Origin: Chlorobiales bacterium
GTDB taxonomy: Bacteria; Bacteroidota; Chlorobiia; Chlorobiales; Chlorobiaceae
Direction: 5' to 3'
Assembly: GCA_022360415.1 (NCBI GenBank)
Contig: JAKSDB010000368.1
Location: forward strand, 1-12,076
DNA length: 12,076 nt
Below are positions 1 through 7,186 of the stretch, in pieces. The notes beneath the pieces were generated by a model. It did not search any database. It saw only the letters and a list, made by a program, of their open reading frames with translations, and was not told where the DNA came from. Every line of letters begins with the position of its first letter. The stretch's first letter is position 1. The position numbers were made by a program, and so were the translations under genes.

Positions 1-1077
1 GATAGCCTTGCTTGACTCGATGTATTCAATCTTGCGCCCCTTGACCTTGGAAATCGTTACGCCGGTCTTTCCTTCCGTAAGGAGTATTACCGCAGCTGCG
101 CCGGCTTCATAGCCGAAGTTGACGTCGTAGGCGGAAGAGTTGCCCGCACGCACAAGGTGTCCCGGGTGGATTTCACGGACTTCGGGGATTTCATAGATGC
201 CCTCGACAAACATGCCGGTTTCTTTCATGAATTCAGGCATATCGGGATCGGCTGAAAGCCTTTTCTTGAGTTCCTGACAGACGTATTTTCCTGCACCGGC
301 AAGCTTTTTGTGCCCGAAAGCATCAACACCTGCCGACTCATCGACGATATCGGAGCCATCGGCGTTTTTGAGACCTTCTGCGACGACGATGGTATAGGTG
401 CCGGCGTTCACGTCACTTTCCCTGATGCGCCGGGTGAAGCGACCGACGATATGCTCGTAGACCACATCCCAGTCTGCCGGTATTTCAGGAATCAGGATAC
501 AGTCTGCTTCTGCGGCTACTCCGCTTCTGAAAGCGGTATGACCTGCGTACCTCCCGAAAACCTCGGTCACGAGAATACGGTTATGGGTCCTTCCGGTGGT
601 TTTCAGGTCCTGGACAAACTGGGCGATGCGGTTGATGGTGGAATCACCGCCGACGGAGTAGGTCTGGAGATCGAGGTCCATGGTTTTCGGGGCGTGGATG
701 CACTGGATTCCGTTGCTGTTCAGGTCTACCATGACGCTGCCGCTGTCATCTCCCCCGCTGATAACGAGCCCGTCAAGCTCGAACTTTTTCATTCCTTCCT
801 TGATGCGGTTGTATTTCTCGGGGTTGCTGATAGCTTTGATCTTTACCCTTGAATGTCCGGCTTCCGATCCCGCAAAGCTGCCCGAGAACTGGTCGAGACG
901 AGCCGGGTCGAGCTGCACGAGTTTTTCCTGGTTTACAAGATTGTAAAGCCCGGCGTAGCCATTCGGGATGACGTATAATGCAATGTCTTTTGACAGGGCT
1001 GTAAACGCGGCTCCCTTGATGACGGCATTGAGGCCGCCGCAGTCTCCACCACTGGTTAAAATGCCAATTTTTTTCAC
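1..1077 (-). CDS. pfp: 6-phosphofructokinase, pyrophosphate-dependent type (3' end outside window)
   Basis: Phosphorylates fructose 6-phosphate to fructose 1,6-bisphosphate in glycolysis; the PPi-linked type is reversible. The first 359 codons are visible with no stop, so the C-terminus lies beyond base 1. It starts with GTG at 1077, nine bases after a good GAGGAG ribosome site (1087-1092), and the product begins VKKIGILTSGGDCGGLNAV, the nucleotide/PPi-loop start of the family. GGDDS lies at residues 108-112 and PKTMDLD at 130-136. The ATP enzymes have Gly at the positions of Asp111 and Lys131, and the Asp/Lys pair is the established signature of PPi use. Catalytic aspartates 134 and 136 are kept, although the usual TIDND reads TMDLD. 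TEVFGRYAGH (171-180) matches the family's substrate-binding EVMGRxAG block. Family and PPi signature are seen directly; actual phosphoryl donor use is inferred. Confidence 0.93.
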   Translation of the reverse strand, partial: MKKIGILTSGGDCGGLNAVIKGAAFTALSKDIALYVIPNGYAGLYNLVNQEKLVQLDPARLDQFSGSFAGSEAGHSRVKIKAISNPEKYNRIKEGMKKFELDGLVISGGDDSGSVMVDLNSNGIQCIHAPKTMDLDLQTYSVGGDSTINRIAQFVQDLKTTGRTHNRILVTEVFGRYAGHTAFRSGVAAEADCILIPEIPADWDVVYEHIVGRFTRRIRESDVNAGTYTIVVAEGLKNADGSDIVDESAGVDAFGHKKLAGAGKYVCQELKKRLSADPDMPEFMKETGMFVEGIYEIPEVREIHPGHLVRAGNSSAYDVNFGYEAGAAAVILLTEGKTGVTISKVKGRKIEYIESSKAI

Positions 1078-1122
1078 GGTAGCTTTCTCCTCTAAATAAG
1101 TCTGTTGAATTGGTTAAAGGCT

Positions 1123-1175
1123 GAATTTCAGTACCCCAAGATAGACTAAGGAACATGATTATTCAACTGAAATTC
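1123..1175. repeat. Perfect 10-bp inverted repeat flanking the phosphofructokinase promoter
   Basis: GAATTTCAGT (1123-1132) and ACTGAAATTC (1166-1175) are exact reverse complements separated by 33 bases. The interval between them contains the candidate -10 and nearly all of the -35. This spacing suits two operator half-sites or a DNA-looping arrangement better than an RNA terminator, because no T-run follows. The role is inferred. Confidence 0.4.
1138..1166 (-). promoter_or_regulatory. Candidate sigma-70-type promoter of the phosphofructokinase gene
   Basis: Read on the minus strand, TTGAAT (1166-1161) and TATCTT (1143-1138) are separated by exactly 17 bases, a good -35/-10 pair. Transcription would start near 1131, giving a leader of about 55 bases before the GTG at 1077. 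This is pattern recognition only. Confidence 0.45.
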
Positions 1176-1388
1176 TTGCCATTTCCCACTACCCGTTATA
1201 TGATGTCGGCTATTCTCAATAAATGAGCAGTTTTTATGCTCAGGAAAGCTTTTCGATTACGGCTGCGAGTACCGCTTTGTTGAATACGAGTATGATTGAT
1301 TCGACACGGCGGTCAAACGGTTCAACATCTTTGCGACTTTCTCACTATCTTCCTCTTACTGGGCTCCTGAATCCTGTTTTCCCGGAAC

Positions 1389-2663
1389 ATGACATTTCGT
1401 GACCACCTGTATATCGCTTACGCGCACCTCAGGGAAAGAAAACGTCAGACCGCGTTGACCGCGCTGGGCGTGGCCATAGGATCGGCCATGCTGATCACGA
1501 CCATTGCCATTGCCGGAGGAATGTCGAAAAACGTGGTGAACAAAATCATCGACATTGCACCTCATGTTATCGTCAGCGCCGACCGTGTGGAACCTCTGGT
1601 GCCGGACAACCTGATCGGGACGGGAAAAAATATGCTCGGTTTTGTCGAAAAGAACGTTACCGTCGAAGACAGGGAAACGATCAAGAACTATCCCGACGTT
1701 GTCGAGCGTGTCAGGCAGCTCAAGGATGTGGAAGTTGTTTCGCCCTACGTCATAAGCAACCTGATTGCCCGCAACAAGTCGCGTTTTACTTCCTGTGTAG
1801 CGAGAGGTGTTGTCCCGGAAACGGAAGCCGATATCGCGAGCCTTTCATCGAAACTTCTCGAACCCGAAGCATTGAAAGAACTTTCCTACACTCCGAACGG
1901 CATTCTGGTCGGGAACCTGCTGGCCGAAGAGCTCAACGCTTCCTACCACAGCCGCATTCTGCTCATCAGCCAGAGCGGGGAAGAATTTCCCGTAACGATC
2001 ATTGGTCGTTACAGTACGGGATTTAACGCGAAAGACAAACAGGAAGCCTATATCAACCTTGCACTTGCCCAGAGGATCGAGGGCCTTGCTTCCAATGCCG
2101 TCACGGCAATAGGCCTGAAGACCGCCGATGTAGGCAGTGCGGGCGATGTTGCCGAAAAGGCTGAAAGACTAACCGGTTACGAGTCAGAAAGCTGGGATGA
2201 AACAAACAGGAATGTGATCGATTTCTATAACCGTAACGGCACCATCACCCTCGTGCTTGTCGGCTTTGTCTTTATCGTTGCGGGGCTTGGCGTTTCATCG
2301 GTCATGACCACTGTGGTACTCCAGAAAGTCAAGGATATCGCAATCATGCGTTCAATGGGCCTTCGGCAAAACAGCATTACCTCTATTTTTACGCTGGAAG
2401 GTTTCATCATCGGCCTGCTCGGGGTTTCTGTCGGAAGTCCCCTTGGCCATTTTATCTGCAGGATGGTGGCATCGATCCGTTTTGAGATTAACACTTCGGC
2501 TGTTCTGCAAAGCGACAGGATCAATCTTCAGGAAACACCGGAAGCCTATGTCATCGTCGTACTTTTCGGTATTGTCGTCTCGGTGGTTTCGGCTTTAGGC
2601 CCTGCAAGCAGAGCCGCGAGATATGTACCGGTGAAAATTCTCCGCGGGCAGGTAGGTGCTTAG
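1389..2663 (+). CDS. ABC transporter permease, LolC/LolE (MacB/FtsX) type
   Basis: A 424-residue inner-membrane permease of the family that moves lipoproteins or other amphipathic substrates away from the membrane (LolCDE, MacB). Topology is the classical one: one membrane segment at about 22-44, a large periplasmic domain (about 45-283, MacB-PCD-like), then three segments at about 284-309, 331-356 and 385-406. The block at 311-345 (LQKVKDIAIMRSMGL, then IFTLEGFIIGLLG) is the coupling-helix region typical of LolC/E. The C-terminus (ALGPASRAARYVPVKILRG, 402-420) is the usual FtsX ending. Length fits LolC/E (about 400-415). No ATPase (LolD-like) gene adjoins it, so its partner must be elsewhere. 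The ATG at 1389 has no clear ribosome site. Substrate is unknown; lipoprotein release is a family-based guess. Confidence 0.88.
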   Translation: MTFRDHLYIAYAHLRERKRQTALTALGVAIGSAMLITTIAIAGGMSKNVVNKIIDIAPHVIVSADRVEPLVPDNLIGTGKNMLGFVEKNVTVEDRETIKNYPDVVERVRQLKDVEVVSPYVISNLIARNKSRFTSCVARGVVPETEADIASLSSKLLEPEALKELSYTPNGILVGNLLAEELNASYHSRILLISQSGEEFPVTIIGRYSTGFNAKDKQEAYINLALAQRIEGLASNAVTAIGLKTADVGSAGDVAEKAERLTGYESESWDETNRNVIDFYNRNGTITLVLVGFVFIVAGLGVSSVMTTVVLQKVKDIAIMRSMGLRQNSITSIFTLEGFIIGLLGVSVGSPLGHFICRMVASIRFEINTSAVLQSDRINLQETPEAYVIVVLFGIVVSVVSALGPASRAARYVPVKILRGQVGA

Positions 2664-2753
2664 CAAAGGCAGAACTCAAAAGGTAAAAGGCAGAAAGTAC
2701 GACACCCGGCTGCCCAGCTCATTTTTCCGGTTCTTTGCGTCAGCTTTTTCTTG
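2664..2753. other. Convergent intergenic spacer with low-complexity purine-rich tract
   Basis: This 90-base gap lies between the permease stop and the ispF stop. It begins with short degenerate repeats of the AAAAGGCAGAA kind (about 2667-2698) and ends pyrimidine-rich, so both strands show A/G-rich tracts running away from the flanking genes. I find no convincing intrinsic terminator stem for either gene. Confidence 0.4.
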
Positions 2754-3227
2754 TCACTTTTCACTAATCAAGCATATCGCGTGGGCGCAAACGCCTTCCT
2801 CACGTCCCACGTAGCCGAGCTTTTCATTCGTCGTCGCTTTGACCGCAACCCTGCCGACATCGATGCCCAGGCACTGTGCTATGTTTTTCCGCATTGCCAT
2901 GATGTAAGGGGCGATTTTTGGCCTTTCCATGAGCAGCATCGAATCAATATTCTCTATTGAGTAGCCTTCATCGGCTATAAGTTTGCCGACATGGCGCAGC
3001 AGGATTTTGCTGTCGATATCCTTGAATTCCGGGCTGGTATCGGGGAAATGCTTCCCGATATCGCCGAGGGCGGCAGCTCCGAGAAGAGCGTCGCTTATTG
3101 CGTGCAACAGGACGTCCGCGTCGCTGTGTCCTTTAAGGCCTTTTGAGTGAGGGATTTCGACGCCGCCGACAATCAGTTTTCTCTGTTCGGTAAACTGGTG
3201 GATATCGATACCAATTCCTACACGCAT
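2754..3227 (-). CDS. ispF: 2-C-methyl-D-erythritol 2,4-cyclodiphosphate synthase
   Basis: Fifth step of the non-mevalonate (MEP) isoprenoid pathway: converts CDP-methylerythritol 2-phosphate to the cyclic diphosphate with release of CMP. The family forms a soluble homotrimer with a divalent metal site. With the start at 3227 it is 157 residues, the usual length. Metal ligands Asp8 and His10 sit in MRVGIGIDIHQF and His42 in HSDADVLLHAISDALLGA (34-51). GDIGKHFPDT (55-64) and the nucleotide-binding ATTNEKLGYVGREEG (131-145) are intact. An upstream in-frame ATG at 3287 would add 20 residues of non-conserved sequence, so 3227 is preferred, although neither start has a good ribosome site. It runs divergently from the DUF4407 gene and converges on the permease gene. 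Confidence 0.95.
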   Translation of the reverse strand: MRVGIGIDIHQFTEQRKLIVGGVEIPHSKGLKGHSDADVLLHAISDALLGAAALGDIGKHFPDTSPEFKDIDSKILLRHVGKLIADEGYSIENIDSMLLMERPKIAPYIMAMRKNIAQCLGIDVGRVAVKATTNEKLGYVGREEGVCAHAICLISEK

Positions 3228-3325
3228 GGACGGTATAAGTGATTTAATAAAAGGTGGTCCCCTGAATTCTGAATGTCCGGGAAGCAAGATATGATTATAT
3301 TTTAAAAAACAAGAATCCCGATATT
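3228..3325. promoter_or_regulatory. Divergent promoter region between ispF and the DUF4407 gene
   Basis: In this A+T-rich 98-base spacer a consensus TATAAT lies on the minus strand (3299-3294), usable as -10 for ispF, but no good -35 is found. On the plus strand TTCTGA (3267-3272) and TATGAT (3290-3295) are 17 bases apart and could serve the DUF4407 gene. The two -10 elements overlap, so the promoters would compete. Weak evidence. Confidence 0.3.
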
Positions 3326-4477
3326 GTGAAGAAACAAGCCGCTACCATAAATATGGAGAGCATCCGCAGGTTTTTCTGGATGTGTGCCGGAACTCCTCTC
3401 GAGGTGATTGAAAAGTATCCTACGGAGTATAACAAGTTCATCGGTATCGGTGCCACTATATTCTTTACCGCTCTTTTCGCAGGACTTTCCGGCGGTTACG
3501 CCTTGTACTATGTTTTCGCCGGGTCAATCTTTGCCGTTTTTTTTGCCGTTATTTTCGGAGTTCTCTGGGGACTTGCGATTTTCAACCTCGACCGATATAT
3601 CGTTTCGAGCATCAACAAGACCACCAAAGGACTGCGCCAGTTTTACCAGGCCTCTCCCCGTCTGGTATTCGCGGTACTCATAGCCATTGTTATCGCGCGC
3701 CCGCTCGAGATCAAGATTTTCGAGAAGGAGATCCTGGACGTGCTCAAGACCCGTTACCTGAAGGAGCAGCGGGAACGCATCACCGGTATCAGCGAGGCCT
3801 TTGCCGATAAGTATGCGCTTGAGTTGAGCCAGGTCGAAAAGCTGCGTAAGGAATATGACACGGTAAGCAGCGAATTGACCCGCCTGCGTGAGGAACTGAA
3901 GCGGGAAGTTTTCGGGGATAAAACACAGACAACTTCGGGTATTGTCGGGTTTGGTACCTATGCCAAAGAGAAGCAGGCGGTTATCGATTCAAAGGAGCTT
4001 CGCGAGCAGTACCTTGCGACACAGATAGCCAACCTCGAAACGTATATCAACCGGCAGAAGGAGCAGGAAGGCATCAATACCCAGAACATGCTTACGGCAT
4101 CGATGCTCGAAAGGAAAATATCGACCGCCGGTTTCGCTGACCGGAACTGGGCGCTTGGTCAGCTCACCGAAGGCGGCGATGACGTCAACAACGCTTCTGC
4201 CAACGCCGTGTTGTTCATCACCCTGCTTTTCGTGGCGTTTGAATGCGCTCCCATCCTTGTCAAGCTGCTTTCCGACGTCGGGCCTTCCGATGTCGATATT
4301 CATGAATCGGAAGCCCGCATCATCCGCTGGTTGACGGCGACCTCACCCATCTCGAAAAACCGTTTCGTCCGCGCCTACCGCGCGATCGGCGGCAAACCCG
4401 GACGCCGCCTCTCACGCAAGCCCCTCTATAACAAACGGGTTAGGAAAACAGAGCGGATAGAAGGCAAAAAAAAATAA
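3326..4477 (+). CDS. DUF4407 domain membrane/coiled-coil protein
   Basis: A 383-residue protein that I recognise as DUF4407; the family's function is unknown. It begins with a short cytosolic stretch, followed by two adjoining hydrophobic segments (about 38-60 and 64-88), the FNLDRYIVSS block (86-95) typical of this family, and a third segment (about 111-129). A long charged, heptad-like region (about 131-265, rich in Lys, Glu, Arg and Leu) probably forms a coiled coil, and a fourth membrane segment lies at about 290-315. The tail is strongly basic and ends in three lysines. The start is GTG at 3326 without a clear ribosome site; an ATG at 3353 would shorten the protein by nine residues. It is probably an inner-membrane protein with a large helical domain. 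It stands alone, divergent from ispF. Confidence 0.82.
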   Translation: MKKQAATINMESIRRFFWMCAGTPLEVIEKYPTEYNKFIGIGATIFFTALFAGLSGGYALYYVFAGSIFAVFFAVIFGVLWGLAIFNLDRYIVSSINKTTKGLRQFYQASPRLVFAVLIAIVIARPLEIKIFEKEILDVLKTRYLKEQRERITGISEAFADKYALELSQVEKLRKEYDTVSSELTRLREELKREVFGDKTQTTSGIVGFGTYAKEKQAVIDSKELREQYLATQIANLETYINRQKEQEGINTQNMLTASMLERKISTAGFADRNWALGQLTEGGDDVNNASANAVLFITLLFVAFECAPILVKLLSDVGPSDVDIHESEARIIRWLTATSPISKNRFVRAYRAIGGKPGRRLSRKPLYNKRVRKTERIEGKKK

Positions 4478-4979
4478 AGGCTGCGGTTGTTTCAGTCTGT
4501 GCTTTCAGCGTACTGGATGTTTTCTGTTCCAGGATGCCGGAGGATAGAATTTTTTATTTTTTGCTTTTTTTTACTTTAAAATATAACTTGACTCAAGAAG
4601 CGGTCTTTATTTGTTGACCGGTTTCATTCCCAGATGTAAGGGCACTTCCCCCATCCGTTCCAGTGCCTGATTTCATGTGTCTATAGGAGTATAGCGTCAT
4701 TGTGGGCGCAGCTGTTCATTCGTGCATTATTTGTGCTTCGTTTTTGGGAGTTCTGCGTTGTCGCGTTGTTGGGAACAGTTTCATTATGCGCTTCTTGTCA
4801 GTCGCATTTTGCGATAAGGCTGAATCTATGTCCTGTGGCATAAATAAGAATGCCCCGGTCTTGGACTATAGCATGCCGGACCGGAGTTGCCCTGTGCAGC
4901 TATGTCGACTTACAGTTGCCTCTTTGCAGTCCGGTCAAAGAGGTCTATTTAAACCAATAAAAACGAGGAGGAAAAGGCT
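4478..4979. other. 502-base non-coding stretch upstream of the PixA/AidA pair
   Basis: No credible gene is seen. The left part has a T-rich run (4551-4573) after a weak CTGGA/TCCAG stem (4513-4517 with 4528-4532) that might end the DUF4407 transcript. Small dyads occur at 4681-4694 (CTATA, GGAG, TATAG) and 4802-4814 (TCGCA, TTT, TGCGA). The last 100 bases form the structured leader listed separately. A possible 97-residue frame from 4702 runs into the next gene, resembles nothing I know and has no ribosome site. Confidence 0.55.
4879..4971 (+). promoter_or_regulatory. Structured 5' leader and strong ribosome site of the first PixA/AidA gene
   Basis: CCTCTTTG (4919-4926) and CAAAGAGG (4936-4943) form a perfect eight-base-pair hairpin with a nine-base loop. 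The loop and the first base of the descending arm contain TCCGGTC (4930-4936), the reverse complement of GACCGGA at 4879-4885. A second pairing, either a pseudoknot or a mutually exclusive fold, is therefore possible. A near-direct repeat beginning AGTTGCC and ending TGCAG occurs at about 4885-4899 and 4914-4928. GAGGAGG (4965-4971), eight bases before the ATG at 4980, is the strongest ribosome site in the window. Pairings are seen; regulation is inferred. Confidence 0.45.
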
Positions 4980-5498
4980 ATGTCAAAAACTATAAACATT
5001 GACGTCATGTTCGATACCGTGACCATCGAAAGGGATTATGGCGGCGGCGGCAGTGCTGGTAGTCCTATTGGTCTTCGGCATGAAGATGCTTGGATGGTGG
5101 CTCAAAAAAATGTTGTGGATAAAGGACAGGCTACGGCTGATCTTGTTGTGAAAGCAAAGGTGAATGATTACATCCAATGGCGCTCCGAATCCCTGAGCGG
5201 AAACACGGATCAGGCAGCGATCATCTACAAAATCGCCCGGTTCAGCGGAGATCAAGTTACGAGCGATGTGGAGATGCGGGTATCCTATCCTCCCACCCCC
5301 ATCCCCGATCCTAAAAACCCTACAAGTTACAATGCCGTAGAAACCCAGGCAGATGTCCACTTAAGTTGTGAGGTGCTGAACAAAGGTACCGAGGGTTACC
5401 AGGTTTACTTTTATATCGTAAACAAGGATGATTATACCGGAGAACTGAAGACCTTTGGATACTATTATTGGGATCCCACTATCGAGGCTATCGGATGA
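4980..5498 (+). CDS. PixA/AidA-family (inclusion body) protein, first copy
   Basis: A 172-residue soluble protein without signal peptide or membrane segment. I recognise the layout of the PixA/AidA family. An N-terminal beta strand (TINIDVMFDTVTI, 4-16) is followed by a variable loop, a central VNDYIQWRSESLSGN block with IIYKI (61-85), and a C-terminal YQVYFYIVNKD with GYYYWDPTI (140-168). Established for the family: PixA forms cytoplasmic crystalline inclusions in Xenorhabdus, and AidA is under acyl-homoserine-lactone control in Ralstonia and Burkholderia. The molecular function is unclear. A glycine-rich stretch (21-28) and a proline-rich stretch (104-114) are probably loops. The very strong ribosome site suggests high expression. 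A diverged paralogue follows after an intrinsic terminator, so this gene can be transcribed alone. Confidence 0.8.
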   Translation: MSKTINIDVMFDTVTIERDYGGGGSAGSPIGLRHEDAWMVAQKNVVDKGQATADLVVKAKVNDYIQWRSESLSGNTDQAAIIYKIARFSGDQVTSDVEMRVSYPPTPIPDPKNPTSYNAVETQADVHLSCEVLNKGTEGYQVYFYIVNKDDYTGELKTFGYYYWDPTIEAIG

Positions 5499-5520
5499 GA
5501 AGCGGGTAAAACAGGATGGT

Positions 5521-5560
5521 CAACCACTCATGCGAGCCGCATGAGTGGTTGGTTATTTTT
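5521..5560 (+). terminator. Strong intrinsic terminator after the first PixA/AidA gene
   Basis: CAACCACTCATGCG (5521-5534) and CGCATGAGTGGTTG (5538-5551) make a perfect 14-base-pair stem with a three-base AGC loop, followed by GTTATTTTT (5552-5560). It starts 22 bases after the stop codon. It is a textbook Rho-independent terminator for the plus strand. It separates the two paralogues, so the second copy depends on read-through or its own promoter. Confidence 0.9.
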
Positions 5561-5637
5561 CCAAAACAGGCTGCGTGTGTTGAGTACTTATGATCGATCA
5601 ATGCTGTTCTCGGGTGAGAAACGATGAGTACGCGCCA

Positions 5638-6162
5638 ATGATTATCGATATTAAAATAGTATTAGATGCAGCTCCATTTCGGCAGCACTACCCGAACCTT
5701 AGCCAAAACCACCTTACACCAACAGAGATTGAGCAGGAAGAGGCTTTTGTAGTAGCGGCCCCGGAACAGAATGTTTATAGACACGCATCGGACAAATTGG
5801 AGCTGGTTGCCGGAAAATGGGATATGCTTCGCTGGCATGTCGGTCTTACGGCCGGAGATGTGTTTCATGTGATTCTCTACAGGATTATAGCTGAACCAAC
5901 AGGCGTTCAACTTACAACCATTCCGGAGATGGTTTTAAAATTACGTTCATTCCCTGTTCCAGACATGGCGGATCCAACGCGATATACCGAATCGCAGCGT
6001 GTTGATGCTTACTTCCAGTGTGAGGTGGAAGGATATGGTACACAGTGCTACAGGTTACTGTTCTACATTGTTGAGCGGAATGAAGTCGATGGCAGTTTCA
6101 ATACTGTAGGATATTTTTCCTGGAAGTCAATGATTGTTATTCGGGAACCTCAAGACTCTTAA
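5638..6162 (+). CDS. PixA/AidA-family protein, second diverged copy
   Basis: A 174-residue homologue of the preceding gene when started at the ATG at 5638. An earlier in-frame ATG at 5590 would give 190 residues. I prefer 5638 because MIIDIKIVLDA then lines up with the first copy's TINIDVMFDT, but neither start has a clear ribosome site. Shared features in order: an acidic segment leading to FVVA, the WDMLRWHVGLTAGD and YRI block (61-83), DPTRYTESQRVDAYFQCEV (112-130), then YRLLFYIVERN and GYFSWKSMI (138-166). The two proteins align end to end but are clearly diverged. This copy lacks the Gly-rich loop and has SWKS where the first has YWDP. No promoter or terminator is evident, and it converges on the methyltransferase gene. 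Function is unknown beyond the family. Confidence 0.75.
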   Translation: MIIDIKIVLDAAPFRQHYPNLSQNHLTPTEIEQEEAFVVAAPEQNVYRHASDKLELVAGKWDMLRWHVGLTAGDVFHVILYRIIAEPTGVQLTTIPEMVLKLRSFPVPDMADPTRYTESQRVDAYFQCEVEGYGTQCYRLLFYIVERNEVDGSFNTVGYFSWKSMIVIREPQDS

Positions 6163-6258
6163 CACGGTTCATTCCTGAAATGAGGGGACATCCTATATTG
6201 ACTATTGTTATTGCCTATTGCTTGACCGTGAAAAATGGATATGTAGCTAAGCTCCTAT

Positions 6259-7152
6259 TTACACGAATGTTTCAATTTCAGAATAATTCAGTAGCAATCT
6301 ATCTGAAACATGTTCAGCTTCTAAAGTTTGACCTTCCATTTGGAACCTTCTCAGCATAGAACGACCAACAGAAATAAAAAGCTCTTCTTCAAACAGGCTT
6401 TGGGGAATAGGCAAATCGCATAAGTAATTCCCTGACTTTTTGTTGCCATCAATACTTAAAGCAACTCTAACTCCTTTGGACTTCGCTGATTCTATTGCTT
6501 CAAAAAGTTCCTCAAGTTTAAATGCGTGCGCTCCGTAGAGAATGCTTTGACTGTGGCTATAAGGTGGATCGCAATATATTAAATCGCCCGGCTTAGCCAT
6601 TTCAAAAATCTCTTTGTAATCAACATTCAAAAAAATGACGTTTTTCATTCGTGATTTCCACTCATTGACCCGTTTACGAAACGTCTCGACGGTGATTGGC
6701 ATGTGAGTGCCACATGGAGTGCTCATAAAACCATCGGCTTGTCTAAACCTTACAATTCCACCATAACATGATCGTGTTAAATACAAAAAGTCTGCTCCGT
6801 TGTGACTTTTATTGAAAGAAGCTTTGACACTTTCATATACCTCTTTATTATCCTCATTATCTAAACGATTTCTTCGCGCTGCATACCATTCTACCAATTC
6901 GGATGGGTCTTCTTTAAGTTTTTGCCAGATATCGATTAAAGGCTTAAAAATGTCAGAACCAACGCCAGATTTTGGGGCTACAGTTGCCATGATCGCACCA
7001 CTTCCTAAAAAAGGCTCGTAAAAAGTCCTAAAGTCGACAGGAAAGCATTTTGTTATCTCGCCTGCAAACTTTTGTTTATTTCCTACCCATTTCAAAAGCT
7101 GAGACTTCGGTGGAGTGTAAGTGGCGAATTTTGAATCTAATGTGAGCTGCAT
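6259..7152 (-). CDS. Type II adenine-specific DNA methyltransferase, Dam/EcoRV (D12) class
   Basis: Protects host DNA by transferring methyl from S-adenosylmethionine to adenine N6 in the sequence cut by the neighbouring endonuclease. The 297 residues have the alpha-class order. Motif X LLKWVGNK is at 19-26, motif I FYEPFLGSGA (AdoMet binding) at 44-53, a target-recognition region lies in between, and catalytic motif IV DPPY is at 195-198. LTRSCYGGIVRF (125-136) resembles the NRSC-x-G-M-I-R-F block I know from M.EcoRV and Dam enzymes, so GATC- or GATATC-like specificity is possible but cannot be read off. It starts with ATG at 7152 with only a weak ribosome site, divergent from the controller gene across an 82-base spacer with operator-like dyads. 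The gene is A+T-richer than the flanking housekeeping genes, consistent with horizontal transfer. Confidence 0.92.
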   Translation of the reverse strand: MQLTLDSKFATYTPPKSQLLKWVGNKQKFAGEITKCFPVDFRTFYEPFLGSGAIMATVAPKSGVGSDIFKPLIDIWQKLKEDPSELVEWYAARRNRLDNEDNKEVYESVKASFNKSHNGADFLYLTRSCYGGIVRFRQADGFMSTPCGTHMPITVETFRKRVNEWKSRMKNVIFLNVDYKEIFEMAKPGDLIYCDPPYSHSQSILYGAHAFKLEELFEAIESAKSKGVRVALSIDGNKKSGNYLCDLPIPQSLFEEELFISVGRSMLRRFQMEGQTLEAEHVSDRLLLNYSEIETFV

Positions 7153-7186
7153 ATTATGATCTTTTCTAAATGTAAAAGATGCAGTG

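Larger units (their letters stand above)
1078..1388. other. 311-base intergenic region between divergent phosphofructokinase and ABC permease genes
   Basis: It holds the phosphofructokinase ribosome site, candidate promoter and inverted repeat in its left half. In the right half, TGAGCA (1224-1229) and TGCTCA (1237-1242) form a six-base-pair hairpin with a seven-base loop, without a T-run. No credible small gene is seen, and no convincing promoter or ribosome site for the permease gene at 1389. Confidence 0.6.

Noticed and set aside
310..852. 180-codon open frame on the plus strand
   Set aside because: It lies antisense within the phosphofructokinase gene, whose motifs are intact on the minus strand.
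773..1156. 127-codon minus-strand frame spanning the PFK start
   Set aside because: It is out of frame with the conserved PFK translation and has no recognisable protein features.
1224..1242. Hairpin TGAGCA / TGCTCA as a terminator
   Set aside because: The stem is only six base pairs and no T-run follows on either strand; no gene ends here.
3228..3287. 20-residue N-terminal extension of IspF
   Set aside because: IspF proteins begin directly at the MRVGIGIDIH strand; the extension is not conserved and covers the promoter spacer.
4702..4995. 97-codon open frame upstream of the first PixA/AidA gene
   Set aside because: It has no ribosome site or known motif, overlaps the leader hairpin and the following gene's start, and is cysteine-rich in a way that looks like random translation.
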